Shown: positions 31,868 through 44,035 of the stretch, piece by piece
Numbering within the stretch: the stretch's first letter is position 1
How the letters are laid out: the number at the start of each line of letters is the position of its first letter
Assembly (NCBI RefSeq): GCF_023155275.1
Contig: NZ_JALMUV010000002.1
Span: 124,001 to 188,000 of the forward strand
Direction of reading: 5' to 3'
Source of the DNA: Streptomyces rhizoryzae
GTDB lineage: Bacteria; Actinomycetota; Actinomycetes; Streptomycetales; Streptomycetaceae
Length of the DNA: 64,000 nucleotides
Position numbers and translations under genes: made by a program
Notes under the pieces: generated by a model
Database searches by the model: none
Seen by the model: only the letters and a program-made list of their open reading frames with translations
Told to the model about the DNA's origin: nothing

Positions 31868-33590
31868 CGGGCGAGCAGGGGGGTCAGGGCGGTCACGGGG
31901 TCGGGGTCCGCGGGGCCGGTGGGCCACCAGTCCTCGGTGCCGGGCTCGGATTCGTACGGGTACCAGTGGTGGTCGCGGCCGAAGCGCAGCTGGATGCCGC
32001 GGCCGGGGTCGGTGAGGTGGTTGTGGTGCGGGCGCAGCGCCGGCAGCCCGGCGGCCAGGAGGGCGCTGCGGGCGCGGTCGAAGTCGCCGGCGGGCGGTAT
32101 CCAGGTGCGCTCCAGGAGGGCGAGTCCTTCGGGGCCGCCCTGACGCCAGGCAGCGACGGAGCGGGCGACGTCCGCGGGGGTGCGGCCGGTCGCCGCCGCC
32201 AGCGCGCGGTAGAGGGCGCGCGTGGTGGCCGTCAGCCCGGCGGTGGGGTGGGCGGTCGCGGCCAGGCGGATGGCGTCCTCGTACGGGGGCAGGGACAGCT
32301 CCGGGACCGGGCGGCCGGCGGTGAGGCAGGCGTGGGCGCGGGCGGCGGCGTCGGCGGCGAGGAGTTCGAGCGTGGCGGCGTCGAACGGGAGCCGGCCGGC
32401 GTCCGGGAGGGCGGGCGGTTCGCCGGGCCGCTCGGGCACGGGCAGGGGCGGCGGCAGCGGCGGACGGCGCCGCTCGGCGAGCGCCTCCCGGGCCGGCACC
32501 CCGCGGGGCGCGGGTGCGGCCCTTCCCCCGCCCTCGGCGCCCGTCCCGTCCTGGCCGGAAGAGGCAGAGAGGACATCGGAAGAGGCAGACGGGACAGAAG
32601 GGGCGGACTGAGCAGAAGGAACGGGCGAGGCAGAAGGGACGGAAGGCGTAAGGCCGTCCGCACCGAGACCGCCGGACGGTGGCTGGCCGGCCGCGCCGAC
32701 GCCGCCGTACGGCGAGCGGCCAGGCGCCCCGGAACCGCCGGACGGCGTGCGGTTGCGGGCCCGGAAGGCCCCGGACGGCGAGGGGTCGTGCGCCCCGGAC
32801 GCGCCGGACGGCGTGCGCCCGTCCTGCACGGGGTCGGCCGCACAGGTACCGGCCGGGGAAGCGCCCCGGGAGGCCGCAGGGTCCGCCGTAACAGGAGGCG
32901 CGCCGGCCGCCGCACCCGCCGTGGCGGCAGCCGCGGCCGGGGCTGGCCGGGTCCGGCGGGCGTCGTGGCCGGCGCTGCGGCGGGTGAGGTCGTCGAGGAG
33001 TTCCCGCTCGCCCCGGCCGCGCATCAGGAGCAGGACGAAGGGGTCGGCGTCCAGCAGCCGGGCCACCTGGAAGCAGACCGCGGCGGCGTGCTTGCAGGGC
33101 CGCCCGCTGTCGGGGCAGGAGCACCGGGGCACCAGGTCGCCGGGACCGGGCAGCAGTCGCACCGGCCCCTCGGCCAGTTCGCCGGGCAGCCTCTTGGCCA
33201 GCAGCGCGGCGAGCTGGTCGGGATGGGCGGTGACCCCCTCCAGCAGGGCGTCCCACTCCTCCCCGGAGAGCGTTCTGACGCGGACCTCGGCGCTGTACGG
33301 GCGGGGCCGGCTGCCGCGTACGGTGGCGATCACCCGGCCCGGGGTGATGTTGATCGTGTCGACGTGGCCGTCGCGGGCGTAGGCCCGGCCGCGGGCGAGG
33401 CGGCCGGCGTCGAGCGCGCCGCGCTCCAGCGCGTCCAGCCAGGCGCCGCCCCACCAGGAGGCCGCGCCCGGCTCACCGGTGCCCCCGGCTGCCGGCAGCG
33501 GCGGGAAGGTCCGCGAGCGGTCCGCGCGGACCAGCCGGTCCGCTGCGGCGGCACGCCCCGTGGCGGCGGGCCGGCGGCGGTACCCGGGGC

Positions 33591-33594
<4 letters not shown>
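31864..33594 (-). CDS. SWIM zinc-finger protein
   Basis: A 576-residue protein. The SWIM zinc site is complete: CSC at 158-160 and CKH at 167-169 (CxC...CxH). Around it lies the conserved module GRAYARDGHVDTINITPG and ALLAKRLPGEL. A long low-complexity region (about residues 210-380) contains repeated Ser/Gly/Ala-Pro units such as TPSGGSGAPGRSPYGG. SWIM domains bind DNA or proteins, and in bacteria SWIM genes typically stand next to SNF2 ATPases. Start and stop codons overlap both neighbours by 4 bp (ATGA), so the three genes are translated together. Confidence 0.9.
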
Positions 33595-36710
<3,116 letters not shown>

Positions 36711-36753
36711 CTCTCTCCCCCGTCGCTCTCCGCAGCGGTTCCGCGTGCTGTCG

Positions 36754-36776
36754 ATGGAAGCAGACGCCACTGACAA
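36754..36776 (-). promoter_or_regulatory. Damage-type promoter of the SNF2 operon (weak -10)
   Basis: On the minus strand: TTGTCAGTG (36776-36768), 8-bp spacer, TTCCAT (36759-36754). The upstream element is perfect; the -10 departs from TAnnnT at one base. The leader would be about 37 nt with a good ribosome site. Confidence 0.6.
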
Positions 36777-36915
36777 TTCCCTCGCCCGCGCTCCCCCTCA
36801 GCGCGCGCGGCCCGCACCCCACACGCCCGACGACCTTCCACCCCACCGCTCTGACCAGCGCCAACAAGCACCTGCGGCCGCTCTCGACACCGATTCCGAA
36901 CCACCCTCGGAAAAG

Positions 36916-36979
36916 TTATCCACAGGCCCCGGCGCACTCTCCCGCCCCCACCGCAATGCGGTTACATTCGGTGACGTCA
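36916..36979. promoter_or_regulatory. Palindrome cluster upstream of the UvrD-like gene
   Basis: Contains a perfect DnaA-box sequence TTATCCACA (36916-36924), the palindrome ACCGCA-A-TGCGGT (36950-36962) directly followed by TACATT (36963-36968, possible -10) and TGACGTCA (36972-36979). The last two could be operators for the gene at 37023. A single DnaA box is not an origin. Confidence 0.4.
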
Positions 36980-37022
36980 TCACGTTCCGCAGTCACGCGA
37001 CCGAGCTCGGTAAGGAGCCGTC

Positions 37023-38564
37023 ATGCACACCCCCACCGCCGAACAGACCGCCGCGGCCGAAGCGTTCCCGACCGGCGCCCACCTCGCGATCCAGGCCGGC
37101 GCGGGCACGGGGAAGACCACGACCCTGGCGATGCTGGCGCACGCCGCGCGCCGGCAGCGCCGGACCGGCCGCTACCTCGCCTTCAACCGCGCCGTCGCAC
37201 GCCACGCCGCCCGCGCCTTTCCCTCCGAAGTCCACTGCGGGACGGCCCACGCCCTGGCGTTCACCGCCATCGGCAGGCACTACCGATCCCGGCTGAACGC
37301 TCCCCGCCGGGCCGGCTGGCGCACGGGCGCCGCCCTCGGCATCGAGGACGGCATGTGCTTACGCCTCGGCCCCCGCAAAGTGACCAACAAGGCCCTCTCC
37401 TACACAGCCCTGCGCACCGTCACCCGGTTCTGCCAGTCCGCCGACAAGGAGATCGCCCACCACCACGTCCCGCCGCTGCGCGGAGCCGAGGCCGCGCCGC
37501 TGCACGACCAGCTCGCCGAGGCGGTCCTGCCCTACGCCCGCAAGGCGTGGGCCGACCTCCGGGATCCGGACCACGGTGTGGTGCGTTTCGAGCACGATCA
37601 CTACCTCAAGATGTGGGCCCTGAGCGCCCCCGTCATCCCCGCGGACTTCCTCCTCCTCGACGAGGCCCAGGACACCAACCCGGTGGTCGAACAGGTCCTC
37701 ACCGCCCAGCGCGCGCACGCCCAGCTGGTACTGGTCGGGGACTCCGCACAGGCCATCTACGGCTGGCGCGGTGCCCGCGACGTGATGACCGGCTTCGACG
37801 GCACCCACCTCAGCCTCTCCCGCTCCTTCCGCTTCGGCCCGGCCCTCGCCGCGGAGGCCAACCGCTGGCTGGCGATCGTCGGCACCCCGCTGCGCCTGAC
37901 CGGATCGCCCGGCCGGAAGACCGAGCTGCGGCCCGTTCCCGTCCCCGAGGCGATCCTCTGCCGGACGAACGCGGGCGCGATGGTCGAGGTGATACGGCAG
38001 CTGGCGGCGGGCCGCCGGGTCGCGCTCGCGGGTGGCGGCGAGGCCCTGAGCGCCCTGGCCCGCGCCGCCCACGACCTCTCGTCGGGCCGCCGCACCGCGC
38101 ACCCCGAGCTGACGCTGTTCGAGTCCTGGTCCGAGCTGCGCGAGTACGCCGAGTACGACCCGGCGGGCCGGGATCTGCTGCCCCTGGTGGAGCTCGCCGA
38201 GGATCCCGGCACGGAGGCCGTGCTACAGGCCCTGAGCCGGCTCTCGCCCGAGGATTCCGCGCAGGTCACGGTCTCCACGGCGCACCGCGCCAAAGGCCGC
38301 GAGTGGTCGACCGTCCGCATCGCGGACGACTTCACCGGCCCCGATGATCTCGACGAGTGCGACGAGGACGGCGCACCACTGCCCGGCCCGGTCGATCTCG
38401 GTGAGGCCCGTCTGGCCTATGTCGCGGTGACCCGCGCCCGTGAGCGGCTCGACCTCGGCGGACTGTCGTGGATCAACAGCCATCCGGCCGGCGATCCACG
38501 CGCCGCCGGGCCCGCGCCGCACGGACCCGAGGATCCGGACGCAGCGCGGGGCAAGGTCCGGTGA
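37023..38564 (+). CDS. UvrD/Rep-like superfamily 1 helicase, TTA-containing
   Basis: A 513-residue helicase of the UvrD/FBH1-like type. Motifs: AIQAGAGTGKTTTLAML (I), LLLDEAQDTNP (II), LVGDSAQAIYGWRG (III), STAHRAKGREW (V) and AYVAVTRARERLDL (VI). It is shorter than UvrD (about 720), lacking most of the 2B domain. Codon 113 (37359-37361) is TTA, so in a Streptomyces host its translation would depend on the bldA tRNA. The ATG at 37023 has GGTAAGGAG upstream. It is divergent from the SNF2 operon. Confidence 0.92.
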   Translation: MHTPTAEQTAAAEAFPTGAHLAIQAGAGTGKTTTLAMLAHAARRQRRTGRYLAFNRAVARHAARAFPSEVHCGTAHALAFTAIGRHYRSRLNAPRRAGWRTGAALGIEDGMCLRLGPRKVTNKALSYTALRTVTRFCQSADKEIAHHHVPPLRGAEAAPLHDQLAEAVLPYARKAWADLRDPDHGVVRFEHDHYLKMWALSAPVIPADFLLLDEAQDTNPVVEQVLTAQRAHAQLVLVGDSAQAIYGWRGARDVMTGFDGTHLSLSRSFRFGPALAAEANRWLAIVGTPLRLTGSPGRKTELRPVPVPEAILCRTNAGAMVEVIRQLAAGRRVALAGGGEALSALARAAHDLSSGRRTAHPELTLFESWSELREYAEYDPAGRDLLPLVELAEDPGTEAVLQALSRLSPEDSAQVTVSTAHRAKGREWSTVRIADDFTGPDDLDECDEDGAPLPGPVDLGEARLAYVAVTRARERLDLGGLSWINSHPAGDPRAAGPAPHGPEDPDAARGKVR

Positions 38565-38630
38565 GGCCCGTGGGTGACGCGTGACGCCCGTATCGATGAG
38601 GAGCATGCTGGAGGTGGGAGATGGTCGCTG

Positions 38631-38936
38631 ATGCGTACCGGAGATGAACCGCTGCACGCGCGCAGCCCACTGAGGATGCGGCTGGGGCTGGCCCTGTGGG
38701 GGCTGCTGTGGACGGTCGCCGGCGCGGTGGCGTTCGCCATGGCCGGCCGCCCCCAGTGGGCCGCGGCCTGCGCCGCCCTCGCCCTGGTGACCCTCACGGA
38801 CCTGGCCCTGGTGATCCGGCACATCCGCCAAGGCCCGCACTACCAGCCCGGCCGGAGCATACCCCCGTACGAGCCCGACCGCGGCCGCAACGTCCTCCGC
38901 GACCGGGCCGGGCGGCGCCGCGACTCCAGACCGTAG
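38631..38936 (+). CDS. Small two-helix membrane protein
   Basis: A 101-residue protein with two close membrane segments (about residues 19-37 GLALWGLLWTVAGAVAFAMA and 43-62), then a basic Arg/Pro-rich cytoplasmic tail. The ATG at 38631 has GGAGGTGGGAG about 10 nt upstream. I recognise no named family; it is of the type often annotated as a hypothetical membrane protein in Streptomyces. Confidence 0.6.
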   Translation: MRTGDEPLHARSPLRMRLGLALWGLLWTVAGAVAFAMAGRPQWAAACAALALVTLTDLALVIRHIRQGPHYQPGRSIPPYEPDRGRNVLRDRAGRRRDSRP

Positions 38937-39003
38937 GCACGCCGGGCCCAGCCGCCCCACGTCGTCGGCGCCCTCCCCCCCTGCGTATCCGGTCCGCCGC
39001 CGG

Positions 39004-39414
39004 CTAGCGGTCGTCGCCGTCCGGGTCCGCGGGGCGGTTCCCGTTCCCCGGGGCCGGGGCGAAGCGGGCGGCTTCGAGGAAATCGGGGCGCGGTTCCAGG
39101 GCGGCCGCCAGGCGGAAGTGGCGCAGTGCCTCATCGGGGCGGAGGGCGCGTTCCAGGGTGCGGCCGAGGGCGAAGTGGGCGAAGGCGTTGTCCGGCTCGC
39201 GCTCCAGCACGATCTGGAACTCCAGTTCCGCGGCCCGCAGTTGCGCGGAGAGGAAGAAGGCCCGGGCGCGCAGCAGTCGCGCAGCGGTGTTCTCCGGGTG
39301 CGCGCTGATGACCGAATCCAGCAGCCGGATGGCACCGCGCGGGTCGCGGGCGGCCAGCAGCTGCTCCGCGGCGCGGTAGTCGATGACGTGCGTCTCGGGA
39401 CTGAGCTCGGGCAC
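39004..39414 (-). CDS. TPR protein
   Basis: A 136-residue tetratricopeptide protein with two to three TPR units (DYRAAEQLLAARDPRGAIRLL, NTAARLLRARAFFLSAQL and AFAHFALGRTLERALRPDEAL). The GTG at 39414 (PELSPETHVIDYRAAEQ) has GGAGAGGAG upstream; a longer frame is unlikely. TPR proteins are scaffolds; no partner is evident. A promoter with a direct repeat lies about 80 bp upstream. Confidence 0.85.
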   Translation of the reverse strand: MPELSPETHVIDYRAAEQLLAARDPRGAIRLLDSVISAHPENTAARLLRARAFFLSAQLRAAELEFQIVLEREPDNAFAHFALGRTLERALRPDEALRHFRLAAALEPRPDFLEAARFAPAPGNGNRPADPDGDDR

Positions 39415-39481
39415 GGCCGTCTCCTCTCCGGGGCCGTCGGGGCGGGCCCGGCCGGGCCAGGCTCCCCACGGCGATGCGTGG

Positions 39482-39512
39482 TGCGATAACGCGATGCGAT
39501 AACGCGGTGCAA
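39482..39512 (-). promoter_or_regulatory. Promoter of the TPR gene with overlapping direct repeats
   Basis: On the minus strand, TTGCAC (39512-39507), 17-bp spacer, TTATCG (39489-39484) form a -35/-10 pair. Two 13-bp direct repeats, TGCGATAACGCG followed by A or G, at 39482-39494 and 39495-39507 (plus strand) cover the -10 and spacer, which would suit a dimeric regulator. Confidence 0.6.
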
Positions 39513-39647
39513 CAACCACGTCGTCAACGCCTGGGTCTTCCACCGCATTCCCGGTCCGGTGGCTCACGCGCGCCGGGTGTCCCGCTGCCGGCGGGATCGC
39601 ACCCGCACCGACGTCAGCCCCTCACGCTGACGCCGATGCACCCGCCG

Positions 39648-40097
39648 CTAGAGGCTGATGTGGTACGCCTTGCGCAACGTCTCGTGCACGGTCCACCGCG
39701 TGCGGTCGCCCTCCCGCAGGACGCAGGCGTCGCCCGGTCCCACCTCCAGGACCTGGCCGCCCTCGACCTCGATGGTGGCGCGACCGCTGACGACCACGAA
39801 CAGTTCGTTCGCCTCGGTGTCCGTGACGACACCCGGGGTGATCTGCCAGATGCCCCGGATCTGGCGGCCGTCGGGCGACTCCCAGAGCACCTTGCCGGTG
39901 ACCACCGGATCGCCGGAGACGATCTGCTCGGGGTCCAGCGGTTCCGGCTCCAGGTCGGCGTCGGCGAGGCCGGGGACGTTCACCACGAACGACGCGGGGG
40001 CATCCGAGGCGGAAGCGGGACCGGCGGGGGCTGCGGCGGCACCGGAGTCCTCGGGCGCGGTGGGAAGGGAGTTGGGGTCAAGATCGGTAGTTGTCAT
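39648..40097 (-). CDS. Cupin-domain protein
   Basis: A 149-residue protein with an acidic, Ala/Pro-rich N-terminus (about 45 residues) and a single cupin barrel: GIWQITPG, ANELFVVVSGRATIEVEGG, VGPGDACVLREGDRTRW. This matches the cupin_3/ethanolamine-utilisation-like group. The substrate is unknown. The ATG has no ribosome site, while TAGCCT lies 7 nt upstream, so the transcript may be leaderless. Confidence 0.85.
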   Translation of the reverse strand: MTTTDLDPNSLPTAPEDSGAAAAPAGPASASDAPASFVVNVPGLADADLEPEPLDPEQIVSGDPVVTGKVLWESPDGRQIRGIWQITPGVVTDTEANELFVVVSGRATIEVEGGQVLEVGPGDACVLREGDRTRWTVHETLRKAYHISL

Positions 40098-40120
40098 GGC
40101 GGCGAGGCTATCGCCCGGGC

Positions 40121-40711
40121 TCAGGTGCTCCGCAAGCGCTCCCACACCCGGCGGACCTGGGGTTCCAGCGCCTCCAGCGGGCCGTCGTTGTCGATCACGA
40201 GATCGGCGATGGCCAGCCGCTGCGCGCGGGTGGCCTGCGCCGCCATCCGCTGGGACGCGTCCTGCTCCGACATGCCGCGCAGCCGTACCAGCCGGTCCAG
40301 TTGGGTGCTCGGCGCCGCGTCGACCACCACGACCAGGTCGTAGAGCGGCGCCAAGCCGTTCTCGGTCAGCAGGGGTACGTCGTGGACGACGACCGCGTCC
40401 GGTCCGGCCGACGCCTCCAGTTCGGCCGACCGTGCGCCGACGAGGGGGTGCACGATTCCGTTGAGCGCCTTCAGCTTCTCCGGGTCGGAGAAGACGAGGG
40501 CGCCGAGCTTGGGGCGATCCAGCGTGCCGTCCGGGGCGAGGACCTCCGCCCCGAACTCCGCGACCACCGCGGCGAGTCCGGGCGTCCCCGGCTCGACGAC
40601 CTCGCGTGCGATCCGGTCCGCGTCCACGATCACCGCGCCGTACGACGCGAGCAGCCGCGACACCTCACTCTTGCCGGCTCCGATACCGCCGGTCAGCCCC
40701 ACCTTCACCAT
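40121..40711 (-). CDS. coaE: Dephospho-CoA kinase
   Basis: A 196-residue P-loop kinase for the last step of coenzyme A synthesis (ATP + dephospho-CoA). Motifs: [17 protein letters not shown] at the N-terminus, [13 protein letters not shown] and [12 protein letters not shown]. Length and motifs are normal for CoaE. The -10 TAGCGT (40723-40718) ends 7 nt from the ATG and no ribosome site is seen, so it is predicted leaderless. Confidence 0.97.
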   Translation of the reverse strand: MVKVGLTGGIGAGKSEVSRLLASYGAVIVDADRIAREVVEPGTPGLAAVVAEFGAEVLAPDGTLDRPKLGALVFSDPEKLKALNGIVHPLVGARSAELEASAGPDAVVVHDVPLLTENGLAPLYDLVVVVDAAPSTQLDRLVRLRGMSEQDASQRMAAQATRAQRLAIADLVIDNDGPLEALEPQVRRVWERLRST

Positions 40712-40824
40712 GGCCCCACGCTATACGCCCGGCGGCACGGCGCAGCGGCCGGGCGGCACGCCCGCGCACCGCCCGAGGCGCCATGATCCGTTAAGCCGTG
40801 AGCCGTGAGCCGTCCGAGGCGACG

Positions 40825-41778
40825 TCAGCCCAGCCCCCCGCCGCCCTCGGCCTCGCGGTCCGCCAGGAAGCGTTCCAGCTCCCGGCCGATCTCGTCGGCG
40901 GTGGGGAGCTCCACCGGCTCGGCGACGAGATTGCCGCGGACCTCCGCACCGGCCACCGCGTCGTACTGGTGCTCAAGGCCCGCCACCAGCGCGACCAGCT
41001 CCTCATCGCCCTCGGAGATCTGCCGTTCGATCTCCTCCTGGGTGCGCAGCGCCTCCGTGCGCAGCGCGTGCGCGGCGTTCGGCAGCACCAGGCCGGTGGC
41101 GGCCGTCACAGCCTCCAGGGCCGTCAACGCGGCGTCCGGGTACGCGGACCGGGCGATGTAGTGCGGCACATGGGCCGCCACGCCCAGGACGTCGTGCCCC
41201 GCCTCGGCCAGCCGGAACTCGATCAGGGCCTCGGCGCTGCCCGGCACCTGGGCCTCGTCGAAGAAGCTGCTGTGCCCGGGCATCAGGTCGGTGCGGTTGC
41301 CGTGCGGGGTGAGGCCCACGGGACGGGTGTGCGGGACGCCCATCGGGATGCCGTGGAAATTGACCGACAGGCGGACGCCGAGCCGCTCCACCATCTGCCG
41401 GACCGCGGCGGCGAACCGCTCCCATTCCACGTCCGGTTCCGGCCCGGACAGCAGCAGGAACGGCGCGCCGGTGGCGTCCTCGACCAGGCGCAGCTCGATG
41501 CTCGGGGTCTCGTACGCGGTCCACCGGTGCCGTTCGAAGGTCAGCAGCGGGCGGCGGGCGCGGTAGTCGACCAGCCGGTCGTGGTCGAAGCGGGCCACGA
41601 CCCGGTGCGGCAGGCCGTCCAGCAGCCTCTCCACGATCTGGTCGCCGGTCTCACCGGCGTCGATGTAGCCGTCGAAGTGGTACAGCAGCACCAGACCGGC
41701 GGAGTCCCTGGCGGTGATGGCCTCCACCGCCGCGAGCCCGCTCGGCTCCCATTCGTACAACCCCTGGGGATCCAACAC
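40825..41778 (-). CDS. PAC2 family protein
   Basis: A 317-residue PAC2 (proteasome-assembly-chaperone-like) protein. Recognisable parts are [20 protein letters not shown] at the N-terminus, [38 protein letters not shown], and [19 protein letters not shown]. In actinobacteria the family is widespread and its role is unclear. GTG at 41778 follows AGGAGGAG. Confidence 0.9.
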   Translation of the reverse strand: MLDPQGLYEWEPSGLAAVEAITARDSAGLVLLYHFDGYIDAGETGDQIVERLLDGLPHRVVARFDHDRLVDYRARRPLLTFERHRWTAYETPSIELRLVEDATGAPFLLLSGPEPDVEWERFAAAVRQMVERLGVRLSVNFHGIPMGVPHTRPVGLTPHGNRTDLMPGHSSFFDEAQVPGSAEALIEFRLAEAGHDVLGVAAHVPHYIARSAYPDAALTALEAVTAATGLVLPNAAHALRTEALRTQEEIERQISEGDEELVALVAGLEHQYDAVAGAEVRGNLVAEPVELPTADEIGRELERFLADREAEGGGGLG

Positions 41779-42077
41779 AGTGACCGCTCCTCCTCGTGTC
41801 CATGAACAAGAACACCCCGGCCCGCCTCCGGCATTCCCGCCCCCGCATCACCCGCAGCCGTCCTGTCCGGTGACGGAACGTCCGGCCGCACCACCCGCCC
41901 CGGGGAGCCCCGACACCCGCGGCCGCTCGCCGCACCGCCGTCCCTGCACCCCGCCTGCCCGCGCAACGTGGCAAGGAAGGCACGCAGTTGCACCCACGCC
42001 AGAACTCTCGCCCACCACCATCCACCCGACCCCCGGTCGCCGCCCCCGCCCCGGCTCCCGGCTCCCGCCCCAAGCGA
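41779..42077. other. Gap between PAC2 and rpsA terminator
   Basis: About 300 bp with no gene I can support. It holds the PAC2 promoter, for which I find no confident -10/-35. Confidence 0.4.
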
Positions 42078-42120
42078 ACGACGAAGGCCCGCCCCCCGAA
42101 GGGAGCGGGCCTTGCGTCGT
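42078..42120 (-). terminator. Terminator of rpsA
   Basis: AAGGCCCGC (42084-42092) pairs with GCGGGCCTT (42105-42113); flanking ACGACG and CGTCGT extend the stem. It is 40 bp past the rpsA stop. Confidence 0.8.
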
Positions 42121-42159
42121 CAGCTGCCGCTAGCGGCTAGGGCTGGTGGACGGAGCCGT

Positions 42160-43665
42160 TCAGCTCTGGCCGCCGGCGAGCTTCTCGCGGAGCGCGGCGA
42201 GGGCCTCGTCCGACGCCAGGGCGCCGGAGTTGTCCGCCGACTCCGAGGAGTACGAGCCACCGGAGACGTTGCCCTGGCCACCGGAGGCCGCCGGAGCCGC
42301 AGCGCCCTCGGCCGCCGCCTGCTCGTCCGCCTCGCGGGACTTGATGACCTGCGCCTGGTGCTGCTCGAAGCGCGCCTGCGCCTCGGCGTACTGGCGCTCC
42401 CACTCCTCGCGCTGCTTCTCGTAGCCCTCGAGCCAGTCGTTGGTCTCGGGGTCGAAGCCCTCGGGGTAGATGTAGTTGCCCTGGTCGTCGTAGGACGCGG
42501 CCATGCCGTACAGGGTCGGGTCGAACTCGACCGCCGACGGGTCGGCACCGAAGGACTCGTTGGCCTGCTTCAGCGAGAGGCTGATGCGGCGGCGCTCGAG
42601 GTCGATGTCGATGACCTTGACGAAGATCTCGTCGTTGACCTGGACGACCTGCTCCGGGATCTCCACGTGGCGCTCGGCCAGCTCGGAGATGTGGACCAGA
42701 CCCTCGATGCCCTCGTCCACGCGGACGAACGCACCGAACGGCACCAGCTTCGTGACCTTACCGGGCACGACCTGGCCGATCTGGTGGGTGCGGGCGAACT
42801 GCTGCCACGGGTCTTCCTGGGTCGCCTTGAGCGACAGGGAGACGCGCTCGCGGTCCATGTCGACGTCCAGGACCTCGACCGTGACCTCCTGGCCGACCTC
42901 GACAACCTCGGACGGGTGGTCGATGTGCTTCCAGGACAGCTCGGAGACGTGGACGAGACCGTCGACGCCACCCAGGTCCACGAAGGCACCGAAGTTGACG
43001 ATGGAGGAGACGACGCCGGAGCGCACCTGACCCTTCTGGAGGGTGGTGAGGAAGGTCTGGCGGACCTCGCTCTGGGTCTGCTCCAGCCAGGCGCGGCGGG
43101 ACAGGACCACGTTGTTGCGGTTCTTGTCCAGCTCGATGATCTTGGCCTCGAGCTCCTTGCCCACGTAGGGCTGGAGGTCGCGGACGCGACGCATCTCGAC
43201 CAGGGAGGCGGGGAGGAAGCCGCGGAGGCCGATGTCGAGGATGAGACCACCCTTGACGACCTCGATGACGGTACCGGTGACGATCCCGTCCTCTTCCTTG
43301 ATCTTCTCGATGGTGCCCCAGGCACGCTCGTACTGGGCGCGCTTCTTCGAGAGGATCAGGCGGCCTTCCTTGTCCTCCTTCTGGAGGACAAGCGCCTCGA
43401 TCTCGTCACCGACGGCGACGACCTCGTTGGGGTCGACGTCGTGCTTGATCGAGAGCTCACGGCTCGGGATGACGCCTTCGGTCTTGTAACCGATGTCGAG
43501 CAGGACCTCGTCCCGGTCGACCTTCACGATGACGCCGTCGACGATGTCGCCGTCGTTGAAGTACTTGATCGTCTCGTCGATCGCGGCGAGGAAAGCTTCC
43601 TCGTTACCGATGTCGTTGACCGCAACCTGCGGGGTGGTGGCGGTGGTCTCGGTGCTGCTCGTCAT
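42160..43665 (-). CDS. rpsA: 30S ribosomal protein S1
   Basis: A 501-residue S1 with four S1/OB domains, recognisable by IVDGVIVKVDRDEVLLDIG, GIVTGTVIEVVKGGLILDIG, VRSGVVSSIVNFGAFVDLGG and VVPGKVTKLVPFGAFVRVDE. The C-terminal 110 residues are an acidic, Gln/Glu-rich tail ending in a Ser/Gly-rich part, as in other Streptomyces S1. It binds mRNA on the ribosome. The ATG at 43665 has GGAG 11 nt upstream. Transcription begins about 210 nt upstream, a long leader that could carry regulation. Confidence 0.98.
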   Translation of the reverse strand: MTSSTETTATTPQVAVNDIGNEEAFLAAIDETIKYFNDGDIVDGVIVKVDRDEVLLDIGYKTEGVIPSRELSIKHDVDPNEVVAVGDEIEALVLQKEDKEGRLILSKKRAQYERAWGTIEKIKEEDGIVTGTVIEVVKGGLILDIGLRGFLPASLVEMRRVRDLQPYVGKELEAKIIELDKNRNNVVLSRRAWLEQTQSEVRQTFLTTLQKGQVRSGVVSSIVNFGAFVDLGGVDGLVHVSELSWKHIDHPSEVVEVGQEVTVEVLDVDMDRERVSLSLKATQEDPWQQFARTHQIGQVVPGKVTKLVPFGAFVRVDEGIEGLVHISELAERHVEIPEQVVQVNDEIFVKVIDIDLERRRISLSLKQANESFGADPSAVEFDPTLYGMAASYDDQGNYIYPEGFDPETNDWLEGYEKQREEWERQYAEAQARFEQHQAQVIKSREADEQAAAEGAAAPAASGGQGNVSGGSYSSESADNSGALASDEALAALREKLAGGQS

Positions 43666-43883
43666 GTGGGAAAGGGCTCCGGTACGGACATTGAAGTCGT
43701 AGGTACTGCTACGCCGAGAGCCCGTATCGCCTCTGCATAAGACCGGACAGCGTCTGAGGCGCATCCTCCGGAGGCCCCGCAAAACCGGAGCAACCCGAAA
43801 CGCCTCACAACCGAGGGGGCATTCATACAGATGCGAGCGCGGCCTGCTCCGTCCGAGGCGCGCAGGCCCGCAGCGCAACTTGT

Positions 43884-43912
43884 AGCATACGGGGGCAGCC
43901 GGACAGGGTCAA
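43884..43912 (-). promoter_or_regulatory. Housekeeping promoter of rpsA
   Basis: On the minus strand TTGACC (43912-43907), 17-bp spacer, TATGCT (43889-43884): a near-consensus sigma HrdB promoter. The leader from about 43877 to the start codon is about 212 nt. Confidence 0.85.
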
Positions 43913-44035
43913 TGCGCGAAAGGCGCACACCGGGGGCAGAACGCCCCATACCCGGCAGAAATGATGTTCCGCGAGGTCGTATGGCCCCGCGGTCCCGCTG
44001 CGACAAGCACAGCGAAGACTACGACGACGGGCGCG

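Noticed and set aside
36916..36924. Replication origin
   Set aside because: One DnaA box only; an oriC would have many boxes next to dnaA/dnaN, which are absent.
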